Under the pieces are notes generated by a model, which did not search any database, had not been told where the DNA came from, and worked only from the letters and a program-made list of their open reading frames with translations. Position numbers and translations under genes: made by a program. From contig JAJDDC010000014.1 of the NCBI GenBank assembly GCA_029260515.1, forward strand, positions 1 through 64,000: a DNA stretch of 64,000 bases, written 5' to 3'. The DNA comes from Phycisphaerales bacterium (GTDB taxonomy: Bacteria > Planctomycetota > Phycisphaerae > Phycisphaerales > UBA1924). Positions 29,122-37,806 of the stretch are shown in pieces (the first letter of the stretch is position 1; each line of letters begins with the position of its first letter).

Positions 29122-32100
29122 ATGATCCGCAGAGCATTGAGTGTCTTCGTTGTCGCGTGCGCGGCGTCCGGCCTTGCATCAGCGCAGGACTGCACGCCCG
29201 AGATCGTGGGCGAGTACGACACGCCGAGCTTCGCGCACGGCGTCGCGGTGGTGGGGGACGTGGCGTACGTCGCCGACAAGGGCTCGGGCCTGCAGATCGT
29301 TGACGTGATGCTTGCCGACATGCCGGTGCTGCTGGGATCGGTGGACACGCCCGGCTCGGCCATGGCTGTTGCGGTCGTCGGGAACTTCGCGTACGTCGCC
29401 GACGACACGGCGGGGCTGTGCGTTGTCGATGTCAGCAACCCGGCCATGCCGGCGATGATGGGCTGCGCCGACACGCCCGGCCACGCGCTGGGCGTGCAGG
29501 TGATGGGGACGATGGCGTACGTGGCCGACCGCGAGTGCGGGCTGCACGTCATCGACGTAAGCGACCCGTCCGACCCGCACGTCGTGGGATCGGCGGTCTT
29601 GCCCGGCCTGGCGATGGGCGTGGCGGCGTCGGGCGACGACGTGGCGGTCGCGTGCTTCGGCGCGGGCGTGTGTTTCGTAAGTATCGCCGACCCCATGGCG
29701 CCGATGCTGCGCGCCGTCCTGCCCACGCCCGGGCGGGCGCTTGGCGTGGCGCGTGAGAACGGGACGGTGTACGTCGCGGCCGAGAACGCGGGTCTGGTGG
29801 TGGCGGACGCGGGCGACGCGATGACGGGCCCGAGCGTGCTGGGCGTGGCGTCCACGCCGGGCAGCGCCCAAGCGGTGCTGATCGTACAGGGTCGTGCGCT
29901 GGTGGCGGACTACGGCGCCGGGCTGAGCGCGGTGAACGTGGACGACCCGATGGCGCCGGCGTTCATCGAGTCCGTGGACACGCCCAACTCGGCAATGGGG
30001 ATCGCGCTGGCGGGCCAGACGGTCTTCATCGCCGATGGATTCTCTGGCCTGCAGGTCATCAGCATCGACGGCTGTCTGCCCGACCCGCCGTGCGAGCCCG
30101 TGCTGCTCGCAACCCTGGACACGAACTTCGCGAACGACGTCGTGGTCGATGGCTCGATCGCGTACGTCGCCGACGGCGGCGCGGGCGGGCTCAAGCTCAT
30201 CGACGTCTCCGATCCGACGATGCCCGTGCTGCTGTCGACCGTGCCCGTGCCGGGCCAGGCGGCTGGTGTCGCGGTGCAGGGCTCGCTCGCGTACGTGGGC
30301 CTGATGAACGGGCGGATGTCGATCGTGAACGTGAGCGATCCCATGGCGCCCGTGATCCTCTCGAACCTGGACACGCCCGGCATCTCGCGCGGCGTCGTGG
30401 TCTCGGGGAGCGTCGCGTACCTCGCCGACAGCTTCGGCGGCGTGCAGATCATCAACGTGAGCGACCCGATGAACCCGTTCATCATCTCAACGCTGATGAC
30501 GACCGGCGAGAGCAACGATCTCGTGCTCTCGGGATCGATCCTCTACATCGCGGACTTCGACGGTGTCTTTATCGCGGACGTCAGCGACCCGATGAACCCC
30601 TCGCAGCTCGGCTTCGTGGGCGCAACCGGAGCCGTGCTCGGCGTTGCGGTTTCTGGCGCGACGCTGTATGTCCCCGACACCGCCGATGGGCTTGCCGTCT
30701 ACGACGTCAGCGACCCGAGCACGCCGGTCGAGTTGAGCAAGACGATTGTGCCGGGCGAAGCGAGAGGCGTTCGGATCATTGGTGAGACGGCGATCGTCAC
30801 GTCGACCGGCTTCTTCGATGGGGGTCTGACGCTGTTCGATGTTGCCGATCCGGCGAACCCCGAGATCTCCGGGCACATCGATCTGGGCGGCGGTGGGTTC
30901 GCATCGGAACTCTTCGGCGCCGTCGCGTGCGTCGCCAGCGGGAACAACGGCCTGCGCCTCGTCGACCTCTCGACGTGCATCGAGCCCGAGCCCTGCGGGC
31001 CCGTCGTTCTCAGCACGCTCGGCCCTCCGGGCGTCGACATCGGAGAAGCCCGGCGCCTGGCCGTTTCCGGCACGACCGCATACCTCGCGGACCGCGACGG
31101 CCTGAAAATCGTCGATGTCAGCGACCCGAAGAACCCGGCCCTCATCGGCATGGCCGAGACGATGTTCCCCGGATTCGACGTCGCTGTCGATGGTTCGCAC
31201 GCGTACGTCGTCGACCGGTTTTTCGGATTGTACGTGGTCGACGTCAGCGACCCGGCAATGCCCATCATCCACGGCTCTGTCGAGACGCCGGGTGAGTCGT
31301 GGGGCCTGGCGGTCTCTGGGAGCACCGCCTACGTCGGGGAACTCCTCGATGGCGTGCAGGTCATAGACGTGAGCGATCCGATGGCGCCGATGATCGTGGG
31401 TTCGGTCGCGACGGGGGGCGAGGTCCGCGGCGTCGCGGTGGCGGGGTCAATGGTCTACGCCGCGGATGATTTCGGGCTCCAGGTCATCGACGCGAGCGAC
31501 CCGACGACGCCGACGATCGTCGGCTCGGTCGAGACTCCTGGCCTCTCGCACCGGGTCACGATCTCGGGGTCGATCGCGTTCGTCAGCGACGTCAACGACG
31601 GGGGCAACGGCGGCATCGGCGTGCAGATCGTCGATGTGAGCGACCCGACAAACCCCGTGATCATCGGCGGCGTCGAGACGCCGATGATGCTCGCGCACGG
31701 CGTTGTGGTCTCGGGATCAGTGGCGTATGTTGCCGATCGTGAGGGCGGGCTGCAACTGATTGATGTGAGCGACCCAACGTCGCCGATGATCTTCGCCTCC
31801 ACAGTCATGGAGGGGCCGCCGCTCAACGACATGGTCGGCGTCGCGATCTCCGGCTCGACGGTCTACATCAGTGACTTGCGCCTGGGCCTGCACGTGATCG
31901 ACGTCTCCGCCTGCTGGGGCGGGCTGTGCGACGACGTGAACCCGACGCTTCTTGGTGAGTTCGAAACGCCGAGCTTCGCGACGGGGGTCGCGGTCTCGGG
32001 AACCGTGGCGTACGTGGCCGGCGGCCTTACCGGCTTGCAGGTGATCGACGTGAGCGACCCAGCGACGCCGTCGTTGCTCGGCGCGGCGGATACGTCGGGC

Positions 32101-33012
32101 TTCGCGAGCGGCGTTGCTGTCTCGGGCGAGGTGGCGTATGCCGCGGTGTTCGATGGCGGTCTGCAGCTGTTCGACGTAAGCGACCCCGAGAACCCGCTGC
32201 CGCTTGGCTTGGTGGATACACCCGGCACGGCCATCGGTGTCGCGGTCTCGGGTTCGATCGCGTATGTCGCGGACAGCACGGCCGGCTTGCAAGTGGTTGA
32301 CGTGAGCAACCCCGTGATGCCGGTGATCATGGGCTCGATCAATACGCCTGACGCTGCGTCGTACGTCACGGTCTCGGGTTCGATCGCGTATGTCGCGGAC
32401 AGCACGGCCGGTTTGCAAGTGGTTGACGTGAGCAACCCCGCGATGCCGATGATCATCGGATCCGTGGACACGCCGAACTTAGCTGTTGGGGTGGCGGTCT
32501 CGGGGTCGGTCGCGTACGTCGCGAGCAAGTTCGGTGGTCTCCAGATCGCCGACGTCAGCAACCCCGCGGCCCCAACGATCCTCGGATCGCTCGCCTCGTG
32601 CGCCGCCGATGGTGTCGTGGTCTCGGGTTCGATCGCCTACGTGGCCGACGGTGGGTGCGGCCTGAGGGTGGTCGATGTAAGCGATCCCACGAACCCGGTA
32701 GACCTGGGATCGCTGGGCACGCCAGGGCAGGCGCTGGATCTCGCGGTCTCGGGCCAGACGGCGTATGTGACGGTCTTTGACTTCGGCCTGCAGGTCATCG
32801 ACGTCTCGTGCGGCGGGCTGCCCACGCCGCTGCCGTGCAACGCGTCGGACTGCGCCCCGCCCTACGGCGTGCTCGATTACACCGACATCCTCGGATTCAT
32901 GAGCGCGTACGGCGCCGCCCAGGCGGCGGCGGACATCGCCACGCCCTACGGCGTGTTCGACTACTCCGATGTGTTCGAGTTCCTTGTCGCGTTCGGGAAC
33001 GGCTGCCCGTAA
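29122..33012 (+). CDS. Giant LVIVD-repeat protein: four predicted seven-bladed propellers plus GC-type dockerin
   Basis: The 1296-residue secreted protein starts at ATG 29122 (AGAGGGG upstream) with signal peptide VFVVACAASGLASAQ. It consists of 28 LVIVD-type repeats of about 41 residues with consensus GVAVSGSxAYVADxxxGLQVIDVSDP. They split into four blocks of exactly seven, bounded by Cys-containing linkers at about nt 30070-30095 (GCLPDPPCEP), 30973-30999 (TCIEPEPCGP), 31909-31935 (CWGGLCDDVNP) and 32809-32850. Each block should be one seven-bladed beta-propeller. The dockerin has Tyr variants (GVLDYTDILGF and GVFDYSDVFEF) and ends GNGCP. Probable surface adhesion or scaffold protein; no catalytic motif is visible. 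Confidence 0.88.
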   Translation: MIRRALSVFVVACAASGLASAQDCTPEIVGEYDTPSFAHGVAVVGDVAYVADKGSGLQIVDVMLADMPVLLGSVDTPGSAMAVAVVGNFAYVADDTAGLCVVDVSNPAMPAMMGCADTPGHALGVQVMGTMAYVADRECGLHVIDVSDPSDPHVVGSAVLPGLAMGVAASGDDVAVACFGAGVCFVSIADPMAPMLRAVLPTPGRALGVARENGTVYVAAENAGLVVADAGDAMTGPSVLGVASTPGSAQAVLIVQGRALVADYGAGLSAVNVDDPMAPAFIESVDTPNSAMGIALAGQTVFIADGFSGLQVISIDGCLPDPPCEPVLLATLDTNFANDVVVDGSIAYVADGGAGGLKLIDVSDPTMPVLLSTVPVPGQAAGVAVQGSLAYVGLMNGRMSIVNVSDPMAPVILSNLDTPGISRGVVVSGSVAYLADSFGGVQIINVSDPMNPFIISTLMTTGESNDLVLSGSILYIADFDGVFIADVSDPMNPSQLGFVGATGAVLGVAVSGATLYVPDTADGLAVYDVSDPSTPVELSKTIVPGEARGVRIIGETAIVTSTGFFDGGLTLFDVADPANPEISGHIDLGGGGFASELFGAVACVASGNNGLRLVDLSTCIEPEPCGPVVLSTLGPPGVDIGEARRLAVSGTTAYLADRDGLKIVDVSDPKNPALIGMAETMFPGFDVAVDGSHAYVVDRFFGLYVVDVSDPAMPIIHGSVETPGESWGLAVSGSTAYVGELLDGVQVIDVSDPMAPMIVGSVATGGEVRGVAVAGSMVYAADDFGLQVIDASDPTTPTIVGSVETPGLSHRVTISGSIAFVSDVNDGGNGGIGVQIVDVSDPTNPVIIGGVETPMMLAHGVVVSGSVAYVADREGGLQLIDVSDPTSPMIFASTVMEGPPLNDMVGVAISGSTVYISDLRLGLHVIDVSACWGGLCDDVNPTLLGEFETPSFATGVAVSGTVAYVAGGLTGLQVIDVSDPATPSLLGAADTSGFASGVAVSGEVAYAAVFDGGLQLFDVSDPENPLPLGLVDTPGTAIGVAVSGSIAYVADSTAGLQVVDVSNPVMPVIMGSINTPDAASYVTVSGSIAYVADSTAGLQVVDVSNPAMPMIIGSVDTPNLAVGVAVSGSVAYVASKFGGLQIADVSNPAAPTILGSLASCAADGVVVSGSIAYVADGGCGLRVVDVSDPTNPVDLGSLGTPGQALDLAVSGQTAYVTVFDFGLQVIDVSCGGLPTPLPCNASDCAPPYGVLDYTDILGFMSAYGAAQAAADIATPYGVFDYSDVFEFLVAFGNGCP
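32245..32496 (+). repeat. Tandem 126-bp DNA duplication of one LVIVD repeat
   Basis: Bases from 32245 and from 32371 are nearly identical over about 70 bases, with one mismatch (GGC versus GGT), then diverge. The spacing of 126 bases equals one 42-residue repeat, so blades three and four of the fourth block are a recent copy. Confidence 0.8.
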
Positions 33013-33030
33013 CACGCAGATGTGTTTTAT

Positions 33031-33044
33031 GTTCTTCGAAGAAC
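33031..33044. promoter_or_regulatory. 14-bp perfect palindrome upstream of the second LVIVD gene
   Basis: GTTCTTCGAAGAAC reads the same on both strands and ends 13 bases before the ATG at 33058, just ahead of the ribosome site GAGAGAGG. No T-run follows. It may be an operator or an mRNA hairpin that masks initiation; the binding protein is unknown. Confidence 0.5.
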
Positions 33045-33057
33045 GAGAGAGGTTGAC

Positions 33058-36021
33058 ATGATCCGCAGAGCACCGAGTGTCTTCGTTGCCGCGTGCGCGG
33101 CGGTCGGCCTTGCATCGGCACAGGACTGCACGCCCGAGATCATCGGCTCGCACGACACGCCGAGCTTCGCGCGCGGGGCGGCGGTGGTGGGGGATGTCGT
33201 GTACATCGCCGACCAGGGCTCGGGCCTGCGCATCGTGGACATCGTGGACCCGATGTCGCCCGTGGAGATGGCGGCGCTTGCCACACCCGGCTCGGCTTCC
33301 GCCGTCGTCGTCGTTGGAGACTTAGCCTACGTCGCGGGCGACACCGCGGGCCTGCACGTCGTTGACGTGAGCAACCCGGCGATGCCGACGCTGATGGGCT
33401 CGGCGGACACGCCCGGGCATGCCGAGGACGTGCGGGTGATGGGCACGATGGCGTTCGTCGCTGACCGCGAGTGCGGCCTGCACGTGATCGACGTGAGTAA
33501 CCCGGGCGAACCCGTGATCGTCGGCACGCTGGCCCTGCCGGGCCTCGCGTTGGGTATCGCGGCTTCGGGCGACGACGCAGCGATCGCGTGCTTCGGCGCG
33601 GGCGTCTGTTTCGTGGACGTGAGCGACCCGTTGTCACCCACGCTGCGCCAGGTCGTGCAGACCCCCGGGCGGTCGCTGGGCATCGCGCGCGACAACGGGA
33701 CGGTCTTCGTCGCCGACGAGGGCGGGGGGCTGGTGGTCATCGACGCGGGCGGCCCGATGACGCCGGCGCAGCTGATGAACGTCGCCCAGACGCCGGGGAG
33801 CGCCCAGGACGTCGCCGTCCTCGACGGGCGGGCGTACGTCGCCGACTACGCCAACGGCCTCGTCGTCTTCGACGTCGAGGACCCGGGCAGCCCGATGTTC
33901 CTCGGGCACGTGGACACGCCGAACTCGGCGGTGGGCGTCGCGCTCCGCGCCAGCGGCGAGGTCGTCGTCGCCGACGGGTTCTCGGGTGTTCAGCTCATCG
34001 ACGCGACGAGCTGCGTGCCCGAGACGGAGTCGTGCGAGCCCGATCTCATCGGTGATATCTTGTTCGCGGACCGCGCCATCGACGTCGTGATCGACGGCTC
34101 GATCACCTACGTCGCCAACGAGGAAGATGGACTGCAAGTGGTCGATATCAGCGACCCCGGGATCCCCATGCTCCTCGGCTCGCTGGACACGCCGGGCGCC
34201 GCCCGCGGCATCGCCGTCGCCGGCTCGACGGTGTACGTCGCGGACGGGCATTCGGGCTTCTGCACGGTCGACGTGAGCGATCCGATGAACCCTGTCATGC
34301 TCGGCACGGTGGACACGCCCGACTTCGCCGACGACATCGCACTGTCCGGGCATACCGCGTATGTGGCATCGAACTTCGGCGGCCTCCAGGTCATCGACGT
34401 GCATGATCCAGCGAACCCGATGATCATCGGTTCGCTCGCCTTCAACGAGCGGGCGCTGGCCGTCGCGGTTTCGGGCTCCGTCGCGTACGTGACGGACCCG
34501 AACTTCGGCCTCCAGGTCGTCGATATCAGCGTTCCGATGAACCCCACACTCATTGGTACAGTGGACACGCCCGATTTCGCCTTCGACGTCGCGGTCTCCG
34601 GCTCCGTGGCCTACGTCGCGGACGGAGGATCGGGCCTGCATGTCATCGACGTGAGCAACCCGGTCAGCCCGACGATCATCGGCTCCGTGGATACGCCGAA
34701 TCAAGCCCGCGGCGTCGCGGTCTCCGGCCCGATCGCGTACGTGGGTGACGACTTCTCCGGCCTCCAGTTGATCGATGTGAGCAACCCGGCCGCCCCTGTG
34801 CTCTTCGGCTCGGCAGACACGCCCGACCGGGCCCAGGGCGTCGCGGTCTCGGGCTCGATCGTGTGCCTGGCCAACGAGGCCGGGGGACTTCTGATCTTCG
34901 ACGTCTCGCCCTGCTGGGGCGGGCTGTGCGACGACGTCAACCCGACAATCGTCGGTTCTGACGACACGCCAGTCCTTGCGTATGGCGTCGACAGCGCGGG
35001 CTCCACCGCGTACGTCACCGACGCCAGCCTGGCGCAGCTGCACGTGATCGATGTGTCCGATCCAACGAATCCGTCGCCGCGCGGGTCTGCGGACCTGCCG
35101 TTCGGCGGGATGCACGTCGATGTCTCGGGCATGTACGCGTATGTTGCAGACAACACCGGTGGTCTTATCGTGGTCGACGTCAGCGACCCCGACATGCCGA
35201 TAGCGGTCGGTGTCGGCGCAACGATGGGCGTTTCGCATGATGTTGCCGTCTCGGGCTCGTACGCGTGTGTCGCGGACTCCCAGGGCCTCTTGGTCTACGA
35301 CATCTCCGATCCGGCCAGCCCGACGCTCGTCGCCTCGCCCCCGCTGCCGGGTGGGTCATCCGCGGCCGGCGTCGCGATGGCCGGCATGATCACCTATGTT
35401 GCCGGGCTCGACACCGGGTTGCACGTCTTCGATTTTTCGGATCCCACAAATCCAGTCCTGCTCGGCTCGGTGGACACCCCGGGCCTTGCCCAGGGCGTGA
35501 CCGCCGTAGGCACGCACGCGTACATTGCCGATGGCCCCCAGGGCCTGCAGGTGGTAGACGCGAGCGACCCCGCGAATCCGATGGTCGTCGGGTCGGCCGA
35601 CACCCCCGATTACGCCGCCTCCGTCCGTGTTTCCGGGGCGGTGGCCTACGTCGCCGACCGCTTCTCCGGGCTCCAAATGATCGATGTGTCAGACCCACAA
35701 TCACCCTCGACGATCGCGTCGGTGGACACGCCCGGCGGGGCGATCGGTCTCTCCGTCCAAGGGAATGCCGCGTTCATCGCGGATGGGATCTCCGGCCTGC
35801 AGGTGATCGACTTCTCGTGCGGCGGCACACCCACGCCGCTGCCGTGCAACGCGTCGGACTGCGCCCTGCCCTACGGCGTGCTCGACTACACCGACGTGCT
35901 CGGGTTCACCAGCGCTTTCGGCGCGGGCCAGGCGGCGGCGGACCTCGCCACGCCCTACGGCGTGTTCGATTACAGCGATGTGTTCGAGTTCCTTGTCGCG
36001 TTCGGGGGCGGTTGCCCCTGA
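33058..36021 (+). CDS. Giant LVIVD-repeat protein: three predicted seven-bladed propellers plus GC-type dockerin
   Basis: The 987-residue secreted protein is a close paralogue of its left neighbour: the signal region MIRRAPSVFVAACAAVGLAS differs by few residues, as does the dockerin (YGVLDYTDVLGF, YGVFDYSDVFEF, ending GGGCP). It has 21 LVIVD repeats in three blocks of seven, with Cys boundaries at ATSCVPETESCEPD (about nt 34006-34040), PCWGGLCDDVNP (about 34910-34945) and FSCGGTPTPLPC (about 35815-35850). ATG 33058 has GAGAGAGG upstream, 46 bases after the preceding stop. Transcription may run through from the first copy. Predicted extracellular; no enzymatic motif seen. Confidence 0.88.
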   Translation: MIRRAPSVFVAACAAVGLASAQDCTPEIIGSHDTPSFARGAAVVGDVVYIADQGSGLRIVDIVDPMSPVEMAALATPGSASAVVVVGDLAYVAGDTAGLHVVDVSNPAMPTLMGSADTPGHAEDVRVMGTMAFVADRECGLHVIDVSNPGEPVIVGTLALPGLALGIAASGDDAAIACFGAGVCFVDVSDPLSPTLRQVVQTPGRSLGIARDNGTVFVADEGGGLVVIDAGGPMTPAQLMNVAQTPGSAQDVAVLDGRAYVADYANGLVVFDVEDPGSPMFLGHVDTPNSAVGVALRASGEVVVADGFSGVQLIDATSCVPETESCEPDLIGDILFADRAIDVVIDGSITYVANEEDGLQVVDISDPGIPMLLGSLDTPGAARGIAVAGSTVYVADGHSGFCTVDVSDPMNPVMLGTVDTPDFADDIALSGHTAYVASNFGGLQVIDVHDPANPMIIGSLAFNERALAVAVSGSVAYVTDPNFGLQVVDISVPMNPTLIGTVDTPDFAFDVAVSGSVAYVADGGSGLHVIDVSNPVSPTIIGSVDTPNQARGVAVSGPIAYVGDDFSGLQLIDVSNPAAPVLFGSADTPDRAQGVAVSGSIVCLANEAGGLLIFDVSPCWGGLCDDVNPTIVGSDDTPVLAYGVDSAGSTAYVTDASLAQLHVIDVSDPTNPSPRGSADLPFGGMHVDVSGMYAYVADNTGGLIVVDVSDPDMPIAVGVGATMGVSHDVAVSGSYACVADSQGLLVYDISDPASPTLVASPPLPGGSSAAGVAMAGMITYVAGLDTGLHVFDFSDPTNPVLLGSVDTPGLAQGVTAVGTHAYIADGPQGLQVVDASDPANPMVVGSADTPDYAASVRVSGAVAYVADRFSGLQMIDVSDPQSPSTIASVDTPGGAIGLSVQGNAAFIADGISGLQVIDFSCGGTPTPLPCNASDCALPYGVLDYTDVLGFTSAFGAGQAAADLATPYGVFDYSDVFEFLVAFGGGCP

Positions 36022-36137
36022 CCAGAGAGTTCATCGCTATCTGGTCGAGGTTGCCCGTCGTGTAGCTCGCCGCCCCGGGCGCGTGTGTTGCGTGCTTGCT
36101 CGTTGTATGGGCCACCGCCCGGCGATATCGTCGTGGC

Positions 36138-37586
36138 ATGAAGCAGACCACCACCGCCGGCGCCCTGATCGCGGCCGGCCTCGCCGTCTCCCCCGCCCAC
36201 GCCCAGATGGCCCTCGAGGTCAATGAGGACGGGCACGCGAGCGTCCTCGTCGTCCCCGTGCCGACGGACAACACGGGCTGGACGACGAGGGGCCTGGGCG
36301 TTCCCTTCCCGACCACCCCGGACATGACACTCGAGCTCCGCCGCCAGGTCGGCGGGCTCAAGGTCGCGGACATGGACAGCGACGGGCGCAACGACATCGT
36401 CGTCGGGTGTTACATCTCCAACAGCTTCCCGCCGTACGAGGACTGGCACGACTTCATCCTCTACAACGACTACGCCAACGAGCCGAGCGACCTGGGCGCC
36501 TGGCCGACGTGGCTCTCGGACAACGAGACGCACACGGGCGACGTGCAGGTTGGTGAAATCGACGGGAACCCCGGGCTCGAGCTCGTCACGGTCCACGGCT
36601 CGCTCACGACCAACTCCGTCCGCATCTTCACCGGCGGCGTCGGCGGGCCGGCCACGACCGCGGCGTTCCTCGCGACGACACCCCAGACCGCGTGGGGCAC
36701 GTCGGGCCTGCTCGTCGATCTCGACAACGACACGGACCTCGACCTCGTGACCGCGAACCAGGGCCTGAGCCCCAGCCCGCACCGCCCGATGTACCAGTTC
36801 GAGAACGAGGCGGGCGCGATGAACCCGGTCCCTGTCTGGCAGTCGGCCGAGCAGGCGATCTCGGGCGGGCTGAGCGCCGGCGACATCGACGGCGACGGCG
36901 ATATGGACGTCGGCGTCTCCAAGTGGGTCGCGTTCACCAGCGGCGTCTACTACAACGAGGGCGGCACGCTCCACGTCAACCAGGGCCTCTTCAACGACAA
37001 CACCGGCAGCGAGCGCGGCACCGCGATGGCCGATTTCGACGGCGACACCGTGCTCGAGATGGCCATCGGGGGCGATCCCACACGCCTGTTCGACTACTCG
37101 GGCGGCCTGCTGAGCCCGTACTGGGTCTCCGCGCCCCCGTTCACGTCCGCGCCCCAGGACATGGTCGCCCACGACGTGGACGGCGACGGCGACCCGGATC
37201 TGGCCGAGATAATCTTCGGCGACGGACGCGCCCACATCTACCTCAACCGCGACGGCGTGCTCGACACCGCGCCCACCTGGACGTTCGACGCCTCGGAGGT
37301 TGGCACCGCCGTCGCCTTCGGCGACATCAACGGCGACGGGCTCGACGACCTGGTCACCGGGTACTCGGGCGACACGTGCGTGCGTGTGTTCCTGGCCACC
37401 GTGCCGCCCTGCTCGGGCGCGGACCTGGCCGAGCCGTTCGGGCAGCTGGACTTCTCCGATGTCGTCGCGTTCCTCGTCGCGTTCGCGGCGATGGCGCCCG
37501 AGGCGGACCTGGCCGAGCCGGTCGGGCAGTGGGACTTCTCAGACGTGATCGTGTTCCTGGGGTTGTTCGGCACGGGCTGCCCATGA
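36138..37586 (+). CDS. Secreted FG-GAP/VCBS propeller protein with GC-type dockerin (paralogue A)
   Basis: Signal peptide TTAGALIAAGLAVSPAHAQ, then about seven VCBS repeats with Asp-rich loops (DMDSDGRNDIVVGCY, EIDGNPGLELVTVHG, DLDNDTDLDLVTANQG, DIDGDGDMDVGVSKW, DFDGDTVLEMAIGG, DVDGDGDPDLAEI, DINGDGLDDLVTGY). The dockerin reads GQLDFSDVVAFLVAF and GQWDFSDVIVFLGLFGTGCP. The gene is closely related along its length to the protein at 49955-51391: both share RRQVGG, VGDI/VGEI-type repeats, WGTSGLL and GRVHIYLN-like segments. ATG 36138 was chosen because the signal peptide begins there. Confidence 0.88.
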   Translation: MKQTTTAGALIAAGLAVSPAHAQMALEVNEDGHASVLVVPVPTDNTGWTTRGLGVPFPTTPDMTLELRRQVGGLKVADMDSDGRNDIVVGCYISNSFPPYEDWHDFILYNDYANEPSDLGAWPTWLSDNETHTGDVQVGEIDGNPGLELVTVHGSLTTNSVRIFTGGVGGPATTAAFLATTPQTAWGTSGLLVDLDNDTDLDLVTANQGLSPSPHRPMYQFENEAGAMNPVPVWQSAEQAISGGLSAGDIDGDGDMDVGVSKWVAFTSGVYYNEGGTLHVNQGLFNDNTGSERGTAMADFDGDTVLEMAIGGDPTRLFDYSGGLLSPYWVSAPPFTSAPQDMVAHDVDGDGDPDLAEIIFGDGRAHIYLNRDGVLDTAPTWTFDASEVGTAVAFGDINGDGLDDLVTGYSGDTCVRVFLATVPPCSGADLAEPFGQLDFSDVVAFLVAFAAMAPEADLAEPVGQWDFSDVIVFLGLFGTGCP

Positions 37587-37806
37587 TCGCGCACGCGTGG
37601 GGCTGAGCGGGGCGGGCACGTCGATCGCATCACGATCCGGGCACGGCCTTGACCCGGGCGGGCCCGTCGGGTCCAATAACGCTCCTGGCTGCTCGTGGGG
37701 ACGAGGCGCGCCCAAGGCGCGTCGGGACCGGTTCCGCGCGGGCGGGCGGCGTTGATACGCCTCCCGGGCCGCGGTTGTTCAGCGTACCCACGAGAGGGAT
37801 ACCACT

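Noticed and set aside
32897..33012. Classical clostridial dockerin for cellulosome assembly
   Set aside because: The repeats lack the standard 12-residue Ca2+ loop with Asp at 1, 3, 5 and 12 of cellulosomal type, no cohesin or glycoside hydrolase was seen, and the tail ends in GCP.
37587..37806. Possible RNA gene between two array genes
   Set aside because: No cloverleaf, no long stem and no conserved RNA motif was visible.
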